Assembly (NCBI GenBank): GCA_965660145.1
Contig: CBFHYX010000004.1
Span: 285,414 to 349,413, forward strand
Origin: JABURQ01 sp029243145
GTDB taxonomy: Bacteria > Planctomycetota > Planctomycetia > Planctomycetales > Planctomycetaceae
DNA length: 64,000 bases
Direction: 5' to 3'
The notes under the pieces were generated by a model. That model saw only the letters and a program-made list of their open reading frames with translations, searched no databases and had not been told where the DNA came from. The translations under genes and the position numbers were made by a program. Of this stretch, positions 9,599 through 19,401 are shown one piece after another (the stretch's first letter is position 1; every line of letters starts with the position of its first letter).

Positions 9599-10906
9599 TT
9601 ACACTGCAGGATTGATGCGAGATGCGATCTGTCCCAGATAGTAGCGGACTTCGCCACCGACTATGACGGTATGTGCTCGCCCTTTCACAGTCCATCCCTC
9701 AAAGGGTGTGTTTCGTCCTCGTGAGAAAAACTGTTTAGGGTCGATTGTCCACTCGACATGAGGATCGATCAATGTGATGTCGGCCGTTGAGTTCTCTTTC
9801 AGGGTTCCCTTGGAGAGTCCCAGAATGGCAGCCGGCCTTGTCGAGAGTTTGTCGATCAATTGCAACCATGAAAGATGACCGGGATCGATAAGTGATTGTA
9901 TGCAAATCGGGAGAACCGTTTCGAGACCGGCAATGCCAAAAGGTGCCTGATCCAGCTCATTTCGTTTTTTCTCAATCGAATACGGTTGATGATCGGAGCT
10001 GATGGCGTCAATCGTGCCATCTTTCAAGCCGCGAATTAGTGAGTCGATGTGGTCCCGCGAACGCAGAGGTGGATTCACTTTGAACGCGGAATCGAAACTT
10101 TGCAGCGTCGAATCGTCGAGTGTCAGATGATGGGGAGTCACAGAACAGGTGACTTTCACTCCGGCTTCTTTTGCCTGCTGAATTTGTTTGACACTATTTG
10201 TGACAGTGATTGTTGTGACGTGCAGTTTTCCGTCCGTCATTTCGGCCAACGCCAAATCTCGACCGACCATGATCGATTCCGCCGCCGCCGGCATCCCCCG
10301 TAATCCTAACAGCGTCGAGTAATACCCTTCGTGCATCACACCAGAGCGACTCAATTCTTCGACTTCCGGGAAATTGAAGATCGGACGATCAAACATTCGG
10401 CTGTATTCGAGGGCACGGCGCATGATTTCGGCGTTGTGTAGCGGATGCTTGCCGTCCGAAAAACCGACCGCTCCACCATCGACGAGTTGTCCCATCTCGG
10501 CGAGTTCTTCGCCTTTGAGACTTTTCGTCACTGCTCCCAGTGGATAGACGTGACAGTTCCTTGCGCGGGCAGCCTGTAAGATTGCGAATTCGGCCGCGGC
10601 ACGGTTATCAATGGCAGGGGTGGTGTCGGGAAGGCAGGCAATGCTGGAGAATCCTCCCGCTAATGCAGCCGCGGTGCCTGTATAGGTTGTCTCGTCTTCT
10701 TCGTCACCCGGATCACGTAAGGCGGCGTGTAAGTCGATCAGGCCGGGAGAAACGATCAATCCTTCTGCCTCAATGACTTCATCAGCGTGGCCTGCGACAT
10801 CTCCCGCACCGGCAATCACTCCATCGCGGATTAAGAGATCTCCTGTCCGGTCCAGGTTTTGTGAGGGATCGATAAGTCGTCCACCACGAATCAACAGGCT
10901 GGTCAT
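9599..10906 (-). CDS. pyrC': Dihydroorotase homologue lacking metal ligands (PyrC'-type ATCase partner)
   Basis: The 435-aa product has the class I dihydroorotase framework (GLIDLHAALRDPG, VTPHHLTL, SSDHQPYS, APFGIAGLETVLP), but the metal site is degraded. The HxH motif is H60-x-A62, the later His positions are F179 (FNFPEVEEL, where HxED is usual) and T232 (HVTTITV, where HVxHVST is usual). D151 and D305 remain. Such proteins in Pseudomonas (PyrC') are inactive and instead help assemble aspartate carbamoyltransferase. The start at 10906 overlaps the pyrB stop by four bases (ATGA) with a GGGGAG ribosome site, better than an in-frame Met 18 codons upstream inside pyrB. An active dihydroorotase should exist elsewhere in the genome. 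Confidence 0.88.
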   Translation of the reverse strand: MTSLLIRGGRLIDPSQNLDRTGDLLIRDGVIAGAGDVAGHADEVIEAEGLIVSPGLIDLHAALRDPGDEEDETTYTGTAAALAGGFSSIACLPDTTPAIDNRAAAEFAILQAARARNCHVYPLGAVTKSLKGEELAEMGQLVDGGAVGFSDGKHPLHNAEIMRRALEYSRMFDRPIFNFPEVEELSRSGVMHEGYYSTLLGLRGMPAAAESIMVGRDLALAEMTDGKLHVTTITVTNSVKQIQQAKEAGVKVTCSVTPHHLTLDDSTLQSFDSAFKVNPPLRSRDHIDSLIRGLKDGTIDAISSDHQPYSIEKKRNELDQAPFGIAGLETVLPICIQSLIDPGHLSWLQLIDKLSTRPAAILGLSKGTLKENSTADITLIDPHVEWTIDPKQFFSRGRNTPFEGWTVKGRAHTVIVGGEVRYYLGQIASRINPAV

Positions 10907-11871
10907 GAGTCTCCCCTTTCGGCTTGTCGATCCTGATATTGATTGAGTAGATAGAGACACGACATGCGGACCAATAATCCATTCGTTACCTGATCGAGAA
11001 CGACTGAATGAGGGCCATCGGCTACTTCCGTCGAAAGCTCGACACCCCGGTTAATCGGTCCGGGAGCCAATACGACCATTCCCTCTTTACCACGAGAGGC
11101 ACGTTCGGTGTTTAATCCAAACAAGTGGGCATACTCGCGAATCGAAGGGAAGAACGCCGAGCGTTGGCGCTCAAATTGGACACGGAGTAAGTTGACGCAA
11201 TCTGTTTCCGGCAGGACGGCGTCAAGGTCGTAGGAAATCTCGACACCGAGTTGTGTGATGTCGCGGGGGATCAGGGTGGAGGGGCCGCAAACAATGACTC
11301 GTGCCCCTAGTTTTTTGAGTCCCCAGATATTTGAGCGGGCAACGCGACTATGCAGAATGTCGCCCACTAAAGTCACAGTGAGCCCTTCCAACGTCCCTTT
11401 TTGTTCTCGGATCGTGAAAATGTCGAGGAGGGCTTGTGTGGGATGTTCGTGTGTGCCGTCACCCGCGTTGAGTACCGAAGCTTTCAAGTGTTTGGACAAC
11501 AGATGCGGTGCGCCGGGTGTCATGTGTCTGACGACAACCTGATCGACTCCCATCGCTTCGATGTTCTTGGCCGTATCGATAAACGTCTCGCCTTTGGAAA
11601 GGCTGCTGCCCGAAGGAGAGAAATCGACGGTATCGGCACTTAGGCGTTTTGCGGCTAGGCCAAAGCTTGTTCGTGTGCGGGTTGAGGGCTCAAAAAAAAG
11701 GTTGGCAACGACCTTCCCTCGCAGGGAATTGAGCTTCAAAACTCCCTCTTTCGTCTGCTGTTTGAACTCGGCAGCCTGATCGAGGATCTGAGTGATTTCT
11801 TCCGCGGATAATTCTTCCAATCCGAGGATATGTTTTCGATTCCAGACGCGACTTGGTCTCTCAGTGGACAT
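10903..11871 (-). CDS. pyrB: Aspartate carbamoyltransferase catalytic subunit
   Basis: The product is 322 aa, close to the usual PyrB length. It carries the carbamoyl-phosphate motif FFEPSTRTRTSF (S63-T64-R65-T66-R67), the HPTQALLDIFTI motif and DCVNLLRVQFER. It condenses carbamoyl phosphate with aspartate in de novo pyrimidine synthesis. The ATG at 11871 follows a GGAAGAGA ribosome site. It is translationally coupled to the inactive DHOase homologue downstream; no pyrI regulatory subunit is seen, which fits the PyrB-PyrC' type of complex. It lies 68 bp after the kinase-like gene. Confidence 0.95.
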   Translation of the reverse strand: MSTERPSRVWNRKHILGLEELSAEEITQILDQAAEFKQQTKEGVLKLNSLRGKVVANLFFEPSTRTRTSFGLAAKRLSADTVDFSPSGSSLSKGETFIDTAKNIEAMGVDQVVVRHMTPGAPHLLSKHLKASVLNAGDGTHEHPTQALLDIFTIREQKGTLEGLTVTLVGDILHSRVARSNIWGLKKLGARVIVCGPSTLIPRDITQLGVEISYDLDAVLPETDCVNLLRVQFERQRSAFFPSIREYAHLFGLNTERASRGKEGMVVLAPGPINRGVELSTEVADGPHSVVLDQVTNGLLVRMSCLYLLNQYQDRQAERGDS

Positions 11872-11939
11872 TGTCTCTTCCGCGGACAGTAAAAAACAAA
11901 CTGGTCAAGCTTAACAATGGCTACGCTCCGCATCAACGA

Positions 11940-14270
11940 TCAAGGATCGCTTTTCAGAAATCCCTCAGTATTCATTGGCAATTGACTCGCATCGATCCCC
12001 GGAAAATCAGCGGAAAGTCGCGGTCCAGAGACTTCCAGCACAACAGAATCGGTCGGATTCGATGTCAATTTACCCTTGAACTGAATCGGAGCCAGAATCA
12101 GACCCTCAATCTGTAATCGTTTTGCTTCCAGCGGTAATACTTGATTCTCTGATTTCCAGTGTCCCGCGACGATGAGTGATTCTGATCCGACACAATCTTC
12201 GCCCATGAGAGACAAATACGAGAATTGACCTTCCGGTACGCGATCCTGCTTGAAGAGAAACAATGCGCCACGTTGATCTGTCAGGTCGAAAACACAACCA
12301 GTCGCGGTGAGTCGTATTTCGCCGGCAACTGGTGAATCGGTTTTGACAGGGTCGAAAATCAGGGCTGAATCAGTCCCACGAAGACTGAGATTCTTCCATT
12401 GGCCAGTGAGGGGACTCTCGGGTTCTGGCCAAGTTCGAAATCGGGCAAACGAGTTGGCACCAACCGACAGGCAATTTTCGACCGTCCAGTATGAGGGAGC
12501 GGTTCCCAGATAAAGCTGAGTTCCTCCGCCGAGGAATACTGAATTTTCCAGTTCAAAACGTCCACCGCTACGGTCTTCCGGGTCAATCGATTTCCAGGCA
12601 ACCGCGATCAATTGAGAAGGTTCAATGGTTTGTTGGTCGGCTAGTTGGGACGAACGAATTCGCATGTCGAATACACAGTTGGAGATTTTGACATCAAGCG
12701 ACTGAATCGCCAGCAAGGCGCCCTGTTTTGCGACGAACTCCTGTTGAACAGTGAGATTTTCCAGCGTCAGTGATTCACAACTAATCTCACAAGACTCTTT
12801 GACGATGAGAGTGGCCGTGATGCCATCGTCAGTCATGATTTTTAATGGCCCCACGACGTTCAGATCTTTCGCTTCATATTCGCCAGAAGTTTTGATGAGA
12901 ATGACACCGTCGGCATCTGCTGTCGGCAGTTTCAGATAGTTTGACTCAGTGACTTCTTCCTCAACAATCGGTTGCGGAGCGGCGAAGATTTCTTCGGTCT
13001 TTTGTGTGACCCGATCTGCCAGTGACAACAACTCTGTGCGAGCACCTTCATCCTGGAGCACCATCGAAATCATGAGTAGGCTGGCAGAAGTTGCCAACAT
13101 CCAGGGCCACGTTTTGCGTCGTGCGGAAAGCTCTTTGATTGTCCATCCGGGGGCTTGAGACAGGAAATATGCTTGATATTCACGAAGCTTGCTGCGATCA
13201 CTGAGTGAAGAACGTCCGAAGAGTTTGGCAGCCGCAATCAATGATTCGGGACGTTTTTCTGGATCGCGTTGAGTCAACTGACGGACGGCCAGTGCGATTT
13301 TCTCCGGGACATCGGTAGCCCATTCGCGGACATCGGGGATGTCTCGTTGTTGGTGGGCGGTTAATTTGGCGAGCGGATCAGCTTCCTTGATCGCCGGGCG
13401 TCCTGCCAGTAATTGCCATAATAGGCAGCCCAGTGCATAAAGTTCTGTCTGTTCGTCGACACGATTTCCCGTTGCGACTCGTTCGGGAGCGATTCCTTCA
13501 CACTGTTCGGTGGATAAGTCGGTGACGTAGGAAAGTTGCGGGGTGACGGCATTTTGGACTCCCGTTTCCACCAGCATCGCCCTTCCCCGTGGAGAGAGTT
13601 TCACGTTCTCTAAACGCAAATCGCCGTGGAAGACCCCTTCTTTCTGCAAAGCCTTCATGCCGGTGAGAACCTGCCGGGCAATGGCGATGACCACGGGGAC
13701 TGGAAAGCGACCTCGTCGAACCAAAAGTTCACGCAGGCTAAGCCCTGGAATGTATTGGCTGACAACAACGAGTGATTCTTGCTGCTTGATGACTTCTCTG
13801 GGAGTCACGACATGAGAATGATGCCATTCTGCCAGTTGGCGAATCGTCTCTTTGAGATGATTCTCTGAGGAGTCGAGTTGTTCTGGACGTAGAGAGAGAG
13901 TTTCCAGACAGAATCGTTTTCGTTTGCGGTTTCGTGCCAGAAAAGTTTCGGAGCGATTCCTGCCACCAAGTCGATCAATCAGGATGTACTCTCCTGACGT
14001 GATCCGTTCAGGGTGCTCAGATTCTAACAATGTGGCCTGATACGGGGTCAGTGATTTCTGACTGACCAAAGCATCGATCCAGACCGAATCGAACGCCGGA
14101 AGATCCGAGGTTAATCGCTTCACCTTCCGCCGGCAACGACGCAGATCTGAGGCAACACACAAGCCGTGTGTCAGCAACAGTTCTTTCATTCGGGGAGAGA
14201 GTGGTTCCAGCACGTCGTGTGATTCCTTCGGGACATCCGTGTAATCTGAGTTTATCCCAGATCTCGCCAT
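11940..14270 (-). CDS. Degenerate Ser/Thr kinase fused to a beta-helix-like domain
   Basis: The product is 776 aa from the ATG at 14270; an in-frame GTG/ATG start further upstream would translate a repeat and is unlikely. Residues about 90-350 have a eukaryotic-type kinase fold: catalytic loop HGDLRLEN (D217, N222) and an APE-like APER are kept. The glycine loop reads LGGRNRSETF, the VAIK lysine position is E123 (FCLETL), and the DFG motif is ETG (235-237). A membrane helix lies near residues 388-406. The C-terminal half has repeated short beta strands resembling a right-handed beta-helix. It is therefore probably a pseudokinase with an extracytoplasmic sensor or binding domain. Confidence 0.82.
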   Translation of the reverse strand: MARSGINSDYTDVPKESHDVLEPLSPRMKELLLTHGLCVASDLRRCRRKVKRLTSDLPAFDSVWIDALVSQKSLTPYQATLLESEHPERITSGEYILIDRLGGRNRSETFLARNRKRKRFCLETLSLRPEQLDSSENHLKETIRQLAEWHHSHVVTPREVIKQQESLVVVSQYIPGLSLRELLVRRGRFPVPVVIAIARQVLTGMKALQKEGVFHGDLRLENVKLSPRGRAMLVETGVQNAVTPQLSYVTDLSTEQCEGIAPERVATGNRVDEQTELYALGCLLWQLLAGRPAIKEADPLAKLTAHQQRDIPDVREWATDVPEKIALAVRQLTQRDPEKRPESLIAAAKLFGRSSLSDRSKLREYQAYFLSQAPGWTIKELSARRKTWPWMLATSASLLMISMVLQDEGARTELLSLADRVTQKTEEIFAAPQPIVEEEVTESNYLKLPTADADGVILIKTSGEYEAKDLNVVGPLKIMTDDGITATLIVKESCEISCESLTLENLTVQQEFVAKQGALLAIQSLDVKISNCVFDMRIRSSQLADQQTIEPSQLIAVAWKSIDPEDRSGGRFELENSVFLGGGTQLYLGTAPSYWTVENCLSVGANSFARFRTWPEPESPLTGQWKNLSLRGTDSALIFDPVKTDSPVAGEIRLTATGCVFDLTDQRGALFLFKQDRVPEGQFSYLSLMGEDCVGSESLIVAGHWKSENQVLPLEAKRLQIEGLILAPIQFKGKLTSNPTDSVVLEVSGPRLSADFPGIDASQLPMNTEGFLKSDP

Positions 14271-14294
14271 ATTCAGCAAGATGAAGAGGCGAGT

Positions 14295-14328
14295 AGAAAG
14301 CGGAAACGGGAAAGCGGAAAGCCGAAAA
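14295..14328. repeat. GGAAAGC-type dispersed repeat
   Basis: The segment is built from AAAGCGGAAA units (AGAAAGCGGAAACGGGAAAG, then CGGAAAGCCGAAAA). It closely matches the left arm of the inverted repeat around the S23 gene at 38591-38624, and a third variant lies at 63883-63926. It sits between the start codons of two divergent genes, so it is non-coding despite being open in two frames. Confidence 0.75.
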
Positions 14329-14391
14329 AAACTGCACTTGTCTCGTGTCATTGGTTCCGATTACGCTTCCCCTTTGCCCAGGAATTCACAA

Positions 14392-15177
14392 ATGCCCACA
14401 GAATCACTTCAAATCCTGCTCTTGGCTTCCGATATTCACGCTCGCCGTGATTTACAGGATTGGATTCTCGCGCATGTCCCGAACGCCGAGCTTGTCGTGT
14501 ATGCCGACCTCTCTGAAGTGATTCGTGACGGACTTCACATGGACCAGCCGCCGCGATTGGTACTTCTCTCGGCAGGTTACACACAAGCCTGGTCGCTGGA
14601 TGAGTTCGCCGAACTCTGGAACGAATTGCCTTTGGCCCGCTGGATCATCATTCAAGATGGTTGGAGCGATTCGGCGATTCGGCATTGGCCTTGGCTACCT
14701 CCCGGATGTTGCGTTCCCCGCGAACGCTTGGAGATCCGTTTTCGACAAGAACTGGATGTTTTACGCGAAAATCGCGAACCCTTGCCAATGACCGCGTCGT
14801 TGGAAGAAACATTTCTTCGCGATGCCGAACTTCCCGATCAAATGGACTTGGAGGGAATTACGGTCGGGCTCTTTACACCGGATCGTGACTTGCGAAGCTA
14901 CTGGACCGAATTGGTTGTGTCCTGTGGAGGAAAAATTGTTTCCCTCGAACAGCAACCAGAAGCCGTCCTCTGGGATTGTGATCCCTGGCAACCAGACCGC
15001 ATCCGACAATTGGAAATCTATCGTCGGCGTGACACCAGATGCCGCATTATTGGATTACGAAACATCGTTCACGACTTGGCAGAATCTGCCGCGAAAGCCG
15101 CCGGCGTTGATGTCTTGCTCCCGAAGAATCTGAGCGCGGCCTTGATTCTGGAGGCGTTGAGTGGGGCAAAGGTTTGA
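14392..15177 (+). CDS. Unknown protein with receiver-like alpha/beta segments
   Basis: The product is 261 aa from the ATG at 14392, which follows CCCAGGAATTCACAA. An upstream in-frame ATG at 14281 would run through the dispersed repeat and is rejected. Two segments look like alternating beta/alpha receiver folds: residues about 5-115 (LQILLLASD, RLVLLSAGY, RWIIIQDGW) and about 160-260 (ITVGLFTPD, AVLWDCDPW, RIIGLRNI, VDVLLPKN). A phosphorylatable Asp is not certain in either. The protein is soluble, with no signal or membrane helix. It is divergent from the pseudokinase gene, which suggests but does not prove a signalling link. Confidence 0.72.
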   Translation: MPTESLQILLLASDIHARRDLQDWILAHVPNAELVVYADLSEVIRDGLHMDQPPRLVLLSAGYTQAWSLDEFAELWNELPLARWIIIQDGWSDSAIRHWPWLPPGCCVPRERLEIRFRQELDVLRENREPLPMTASLEETFLRDAELPDQMDLEGITVGLFTPDRDLRSYWTELVVSCGGKIVSLEQQPEAVLWDCDPWQPDRIRQLEIYRRRDTRCRIIGLRNIVHDLAESAAKAAGVDVLLPKNLSAALILEALSGAKV

Positions 15178-15481
15178 TCCCGATTTGTTATCACGACGAA
15201 CACCAATGAAACGAATAGATCTCACCGCGCGATCGTAGGTGGTATTAGCCGAGTGAAGCGAGCCGTAACCTGACAACTGATTTGAATCGATAAAGCAGTA
15301 GTCTCTGCCTGACTTCTACAGCCCCGCTGTCTTGTTGCTCAGATCCTTGCCGACATGAGGGAATCTTTCGGGACCAACCGCGATGAAGAGAGCACGGATG
15401 AACTAGGATCGCTCATTCTCGATTCGAAAAGCGAATTAAAAGAGGGTCGCTAAAGAGTAAAATTAATCTTAGATTTATCTA
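15178..15481. other. Intergenic region with a possible repeat remnant
   Basis: I see no gene here. A segment near 15234-15272 (GTAGGTGGTATTAGCCGAGT, then GAAGCGAGCCGTAACC) has the look of a dispersed intergenic repeat, but no second copy lies in this window. The rest is AT-rich towards the 3' end of the frameshifted acyltransferase. Confidence 0.4.
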
Positions 15482-17388
15482 TCAATGAAATTGTTTCTCA
15501 GACTCAATTGCGATTTGAGGCATCGACTCCCCAATAGCTCCTGCTTCGGAAAGATGATGCTTATCCCGTATCATGCTCATGTCGTCAATCTCAGCGGGCC
15601 AGACATTCGAGTCACCCGCGTAATAGGGAGTCGGATCGTAGACTCGTACATTTCTGTTCGAGAGTGAATGAAATACTTCACGAGGGATTCGATTGTATTC
15701 GTAATGTTCTTCGAGAGAGATACCGACTCCTGTGGTCTCTTGTCCAAGCCATGCGAGCCTCGCAAGTCGATGAGGAACCATATAGTTGAAAGAGGCGTTG
15801 TCTTCTACAATCACAACTTGAACTCCAGCCAGCTCCAGCTGGTCAACGGTATCCCGGACCGATTTCTCAAAAATTGAAGAATGACTTCGATAAGACTTCC
15901 CCCAATAGGCCACCATGACCACCAGAGGAATTTTATTCCGAACAAGAAATTCATAAGCCGCCTGATTGCGCTCAATCGAACGATTGGTAATATGTCTTCT
16001 CATATCAACACCATAATCGAGGAGCGGAGTATTTCCGGGATAAGTAATTTGGTAGCACTTAATGTTGAGTTTCTGACAAGCGGCATCAACGCCATTGCAT
16101 GGCTGTCTCCCCAAACCAAGATTTCGTGTTCTCCTTCGGGATCACCCCAAACAGGAACCTCGTCTGCCTCCATTTGCTCCGGACTGATTCGATCCTTATA
16201 CTTTCGCTCAGCAATACGACGACGAGTTGCAAGATAATCACTAGCCACCTTTGGTAATCGATTCGGAAAGCCGTCATTTTTGTTAATGACAACGGATGCC
16301 GAGATGAGCAACGCAGGTGCGATGAATGTTGCCAGCAAGACATGCCGCGGCTTCGGCAGGATCACTCGGCGACGGAAGGGTTGCTCGATCCAACGCCAGG
16401 AAATGATTGCCAATAGAAAGCTGGCCACAATGGCAGCGATCTTGGTCGTCAATAGCAATTCATCTCCATATTGGTATTTGAGAAATGCAAGAATTGGCCA
16501 ATGCGCTAGATATAACGAGTAGGAAATCAGTCCAACGAAGACAAATGGTTTGGAGCTCATCACTCGACCAATCGACGTTTGATTTCTTAAGTTTGAGCAG
16601 ATAAATCCCGCTGTGAGCAAACACGGAAGAGCAGCAGACACACCGGGGAAAGGTAGCTCTTCGTGATAATACCAGCCGCAAAATATCAGTCCTAATACTG
16701 ACACAGTGCTTACGACCTCACGGACTCGAAAATGATCGCGATTGAAAACAGGAAGAAAACAAATAATTCCGCCCAACAACATTTCCCAGGCGCGTGTGGG
16801 CAGCAGGAAAAAAGACATTTCTGGTTGGGTGTGAACGGCATATTCGCTTCCGATCAATGACAGTAAAAACAGCCCAGTCAGTACACGTAAACGCACTGTT
16901 TCTCGGTAACGTCCCAGCCACATTAAAAGAAACGGATAAAAAAGATAAAATTGTTCTTCGACAGCCAGTGACCAAGTATGTAAAAGCGGATTTGATTCCG
17001 CAAAATTATTAAAATAGCCCGACGTCAACCAGAGGTTGACGTTAGACAATAAACATTGATGATACAGTGCGGTTTCACTCAGCTGTGAGAAATCATCAGG
17101 CATAAACGTGAAACTGGCATAGCACAAGACTGCCGTCACCATGAAAATCGATGCGGGGAGAATACGACGGACACGCCGTTCCCAAAATTCACCAATCCGA
17201 AATTGACTAGCTCGTTGTTTGTTGAGAATGATTCCAGTAATCAGATATCCGGAAATCACAAAAAACACATCGACTCCGATGAATCCTCCCTTGAATCCTA
17301 AGTCGGCATGAAACAGTAGGACAAGCAAGATCGCGATCGCACGTAAACCATCAATTTCAGGCCGGTATTTCCATGCCTTCATCTGCAA
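15482..17388 (-). pseudogene. OafA/acyltransferase-3 + SGNH protein, split by a frameshift
   Basis: The first frame (from 17388 or the next ATG at 17382) encodes a classic acyltransferase-3 domain: YRPEIDGLRAIAILLVLLFH, GFIGVDVFFVISGYLI and about ten membrane helices. It then reaches a periplasmic SGNH domain at GDSHA, the nucleophile block. Homologous sequence continues in another frame (VDAACQKLNIKCYQITYPGN) and ends with DKHHLSEAGA, which carries the catalytic Asp/His block. The switch falls at about 16085-16106 and needs one extra base to be restored. Intact members (about 635 aa) O-acetylate cell-surface polysaccharides. It is either a recent pseudogene or a one-base sequence error; no slippery site is apparent. 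Confidence 0.85.
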
Positions 17389-18067
17389 CCCTTCTAGCTT
17401 ATAGGTTTCAAACTAGGAGAATCAGAATTTCAGTCTGGAATAGATAGTACGTTTGAAAATATTGCACAAGAGAAATCTGCGTTCTGTCCAGTTTTGCGTA
17501 TCACTACAACACAGGACTGGTGCGAACGCAGTATTCATCAATTGATTTGAATTGATACAGTCATAGACTCAAGCAGAAGGGCGGAGACGCAGCGAATCAA
17601 GTTGAACGCCGATAAGTGAAAAAAAAGAAAACACACATCAACACGAATGCTCTGAGCCGAACCTGATGAGCGAAGATGAGGGTCAATCAGTGTTCTTGTC
17701 TTTGAAATCACGACAACAGGCGAACCATGGCACACGAACTCAGATGGCACGAGAAACTGCTCTTTGTGATTTCTTGTGTTTCTTGTGGCCATCAAAACGA
17801 GAACCGCTGATTACGCAGATGTCACGGATAAACAGAGCAAGTGAAAGCGTTGTTGAAGGCCGATACTCTGTATCGGCATGAGCGATGAGAAATTGTTCTT
17901 TTGGAATGTCGGCTTGTCAGTCAGTCAGAAAAAATGTCTCACGCAGCGGCGCGGAGACGCAGAGGAAAAAATATAGGTTCGCATCGCTTGCCAACATGTA
18001 GTTCGACATCCAACCGTTTTGTCGGTTAACGATTCGCTGTACTCATCTCACTCAACCTGTAATTATC
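17389..18067. other. Intergenic region rich in dispersed repeats
   Basis: No convincing gene lies here. The region holds repeat fragments: GGGCGGAGACGCAGCGAATC near 17579; a segment at 17762-17799 whose reverse complement (TTTTGATGGCCACAAGAAAC...) recurs at 63375-63411; and CTCACGCAGCGGCGCGGAGA followed by CGCAGAGGAAAAAA near 17938-17971, related in reverse to CCTCTGCGTCGCCGCGCCGC near 63810. Open frames here are short and compositionally poor. Confidence 0.6.
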
Positions 18068-19375
18068 TCACTCCGCATGCGGAGTGATTTTGATCTCGCG
18101 ATAATTCAAATCGGTCGTGGGGTCGTGGCCCTGCAGGCTTATGTGTCCCGCTTTGTCTCGGCGACCTTTTCTCGGGTTCTCATCCCTTTCGCGAGTGTCC
18201 ATCCAGTCGGCGGTTTGGTAGCCGTTCACCCAGGTGGCGAAATGGTTGCCGGACGCATTCAAGGTGATGGTGTTCCATTCCCGGTCTTTGCTGACGACGC
18301 GGCGAGCTTCAACGCGTTTGAAGATTCCTCCCGAACCGTGGTCGGTTGGTTGTCGTGGATCGCCGTTCTCATACGCGTTATGCACTTGGCATTCGTAACC
18401 GTGGGACGGAGCGTCTTCGGTCCCCTTCATCGCCCGAAAGAAGATCCCCGAGTTCAAGCCGTCGCCGTTGATGTTGTAGTCGGCTTGCAAGACAAAATCG
18501 GCAAAGGTTTCTTTGGTTTCGAGAAAGCCGGGACCATCGGCCACGTGGATGGTTTCTTCTACAATATCGAATGTGCTTTTGGAACCAGGAACAACACTCC
18601 ATTGGTCGAGTGATTCCCCCGCAAACAACGCGTTTGTGCTGAACGGTTTGAGTTTGACGTTTTTGAATTCGACCATACCACCATTTTGTTGCAGTCCGAT
18701 TCGACCGGAGAGCAGCGGCTTCTCCGACTCGTCATGAAAATCAGTCATATGAACATCATCAAGCCAGGCTTGAATCCAGTTTCCGTCGCAGATGACGCGC
18801 AAGGTGTGCCAGCCACCATCTCCGGTGACTTCGGCGATCGGTTGTGCTCTGGTTACCAGACTGCCCGTTTTGAATTTTTCGTGTGTGTCACACAAATTGA
18901 GTTCGTAGCAATCGACCGCCGGATTGGAGGGTGATGGAGACGTTCGCAGAAAGATGCCGCTGTTCCCTCCGTCTGCTAATTTGTAGTCCAATTGTAGTTC
19001 GAAATCGGTCCAGGGAACGGTTGTCATCAGAATGGAAGGATCAGCGTCTGCAGGCGAAGTGAGCACGCCCTCCGCAGACACATTCCACTTCGCGGCGTGC
19101 AGTTGTTCCCAGCCGAACAAGGTGTAACCATCGAATAAGCGAATCCAGCCGGTTGTGTATTCTTCGGCAGGAAGAAGATCAGGAATGGTTTCCGGTTCAT
19201 CAACAATGATTGGTTTGACGGCAGGTTGTTTTGGAGTTTCTTTCTTGGCGGGAGTTTCGGGTGTATTCGACGCCGGTGTAACGGTCGGTGATGTGGGTGA
19301 GCTAGAGGGTTCCTCCTGAACGCAGCCGGGCAAGAGAAACAGGAAAAGTGTGAAAATGGTCAACGACTGTTTCAT
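18068..19375 (-). CDS. Lipoprotein with two DUF1080 domains
   Basis: The product is 435 aa. A signal peptide ends in the lipobox FLLPGC near residue 17, followed by a Ser/Thr/Pro/Lys-rich linker to about residue 70. Two concanavalin-like DUF1080 (3-keto-disaccharide hydrolase) domains follow. The first covers about 72-247 (LFDGYTLFGWEQ, DGGNSGIFLRT, GRIGLQQNGGMVEFKNVKL). The second covers about 248-433 (LFAGESLDQWSV, GLNSGIFFRAM, GHISLQGHDP). The family binds or cleaves sugars outside the cell and is expanded in Planctomycetes. The protein is anchored in the envelope. Which domain is catalytic cannot be told. Confidence 0.9.
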   Translation of the reverse strand: MKQSLTIFTLFLFLLPGCVQEEPSSSPTSPTVTPASNTPETPAKKETPKQPAVKPIIVDEPETIPDLLPAEEYTTGWIRLFDGYTLFGWEQLHAAKWNVSAEGVLTSPADADPSILMTTVPWTDFELQLDYKLADGGNSGIFLRTSPSPSNPAVDCYELNLCDTHEKFKTGSLVTRAQPIAEVTGDGGWHTLRVICDGNWIQAWLDDVHMTDFHDESEKPLLSGRIGLQQNGGMVEFKNVKLKPFSTNALFAGESLDQWSVVPGSKSTFDIVEETIHVADGPGFLETKETFADFVLQADYNINGDGLNSGIFFRAMKGTEDAPSHGYECQVHNAYENGDPRQPTDHGSGGIFKRVEARRVVSKDREWNTITLNASGNHFATWVNGYQTADWMDTRERDENPRKGRRDKAGHISLQGHDPTTDLNYREIKITPHAE

Positions 19376-19401
19376 GGTTTATCCTCGTGACGGGCGTTGT
19401 G

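Noticed and set aside
17745..17761. TGGCACG...CTGCT as a sigma54 promoter
   Set aside because: The GG-to-GC spacing is one base too long and no gene starts downstream.
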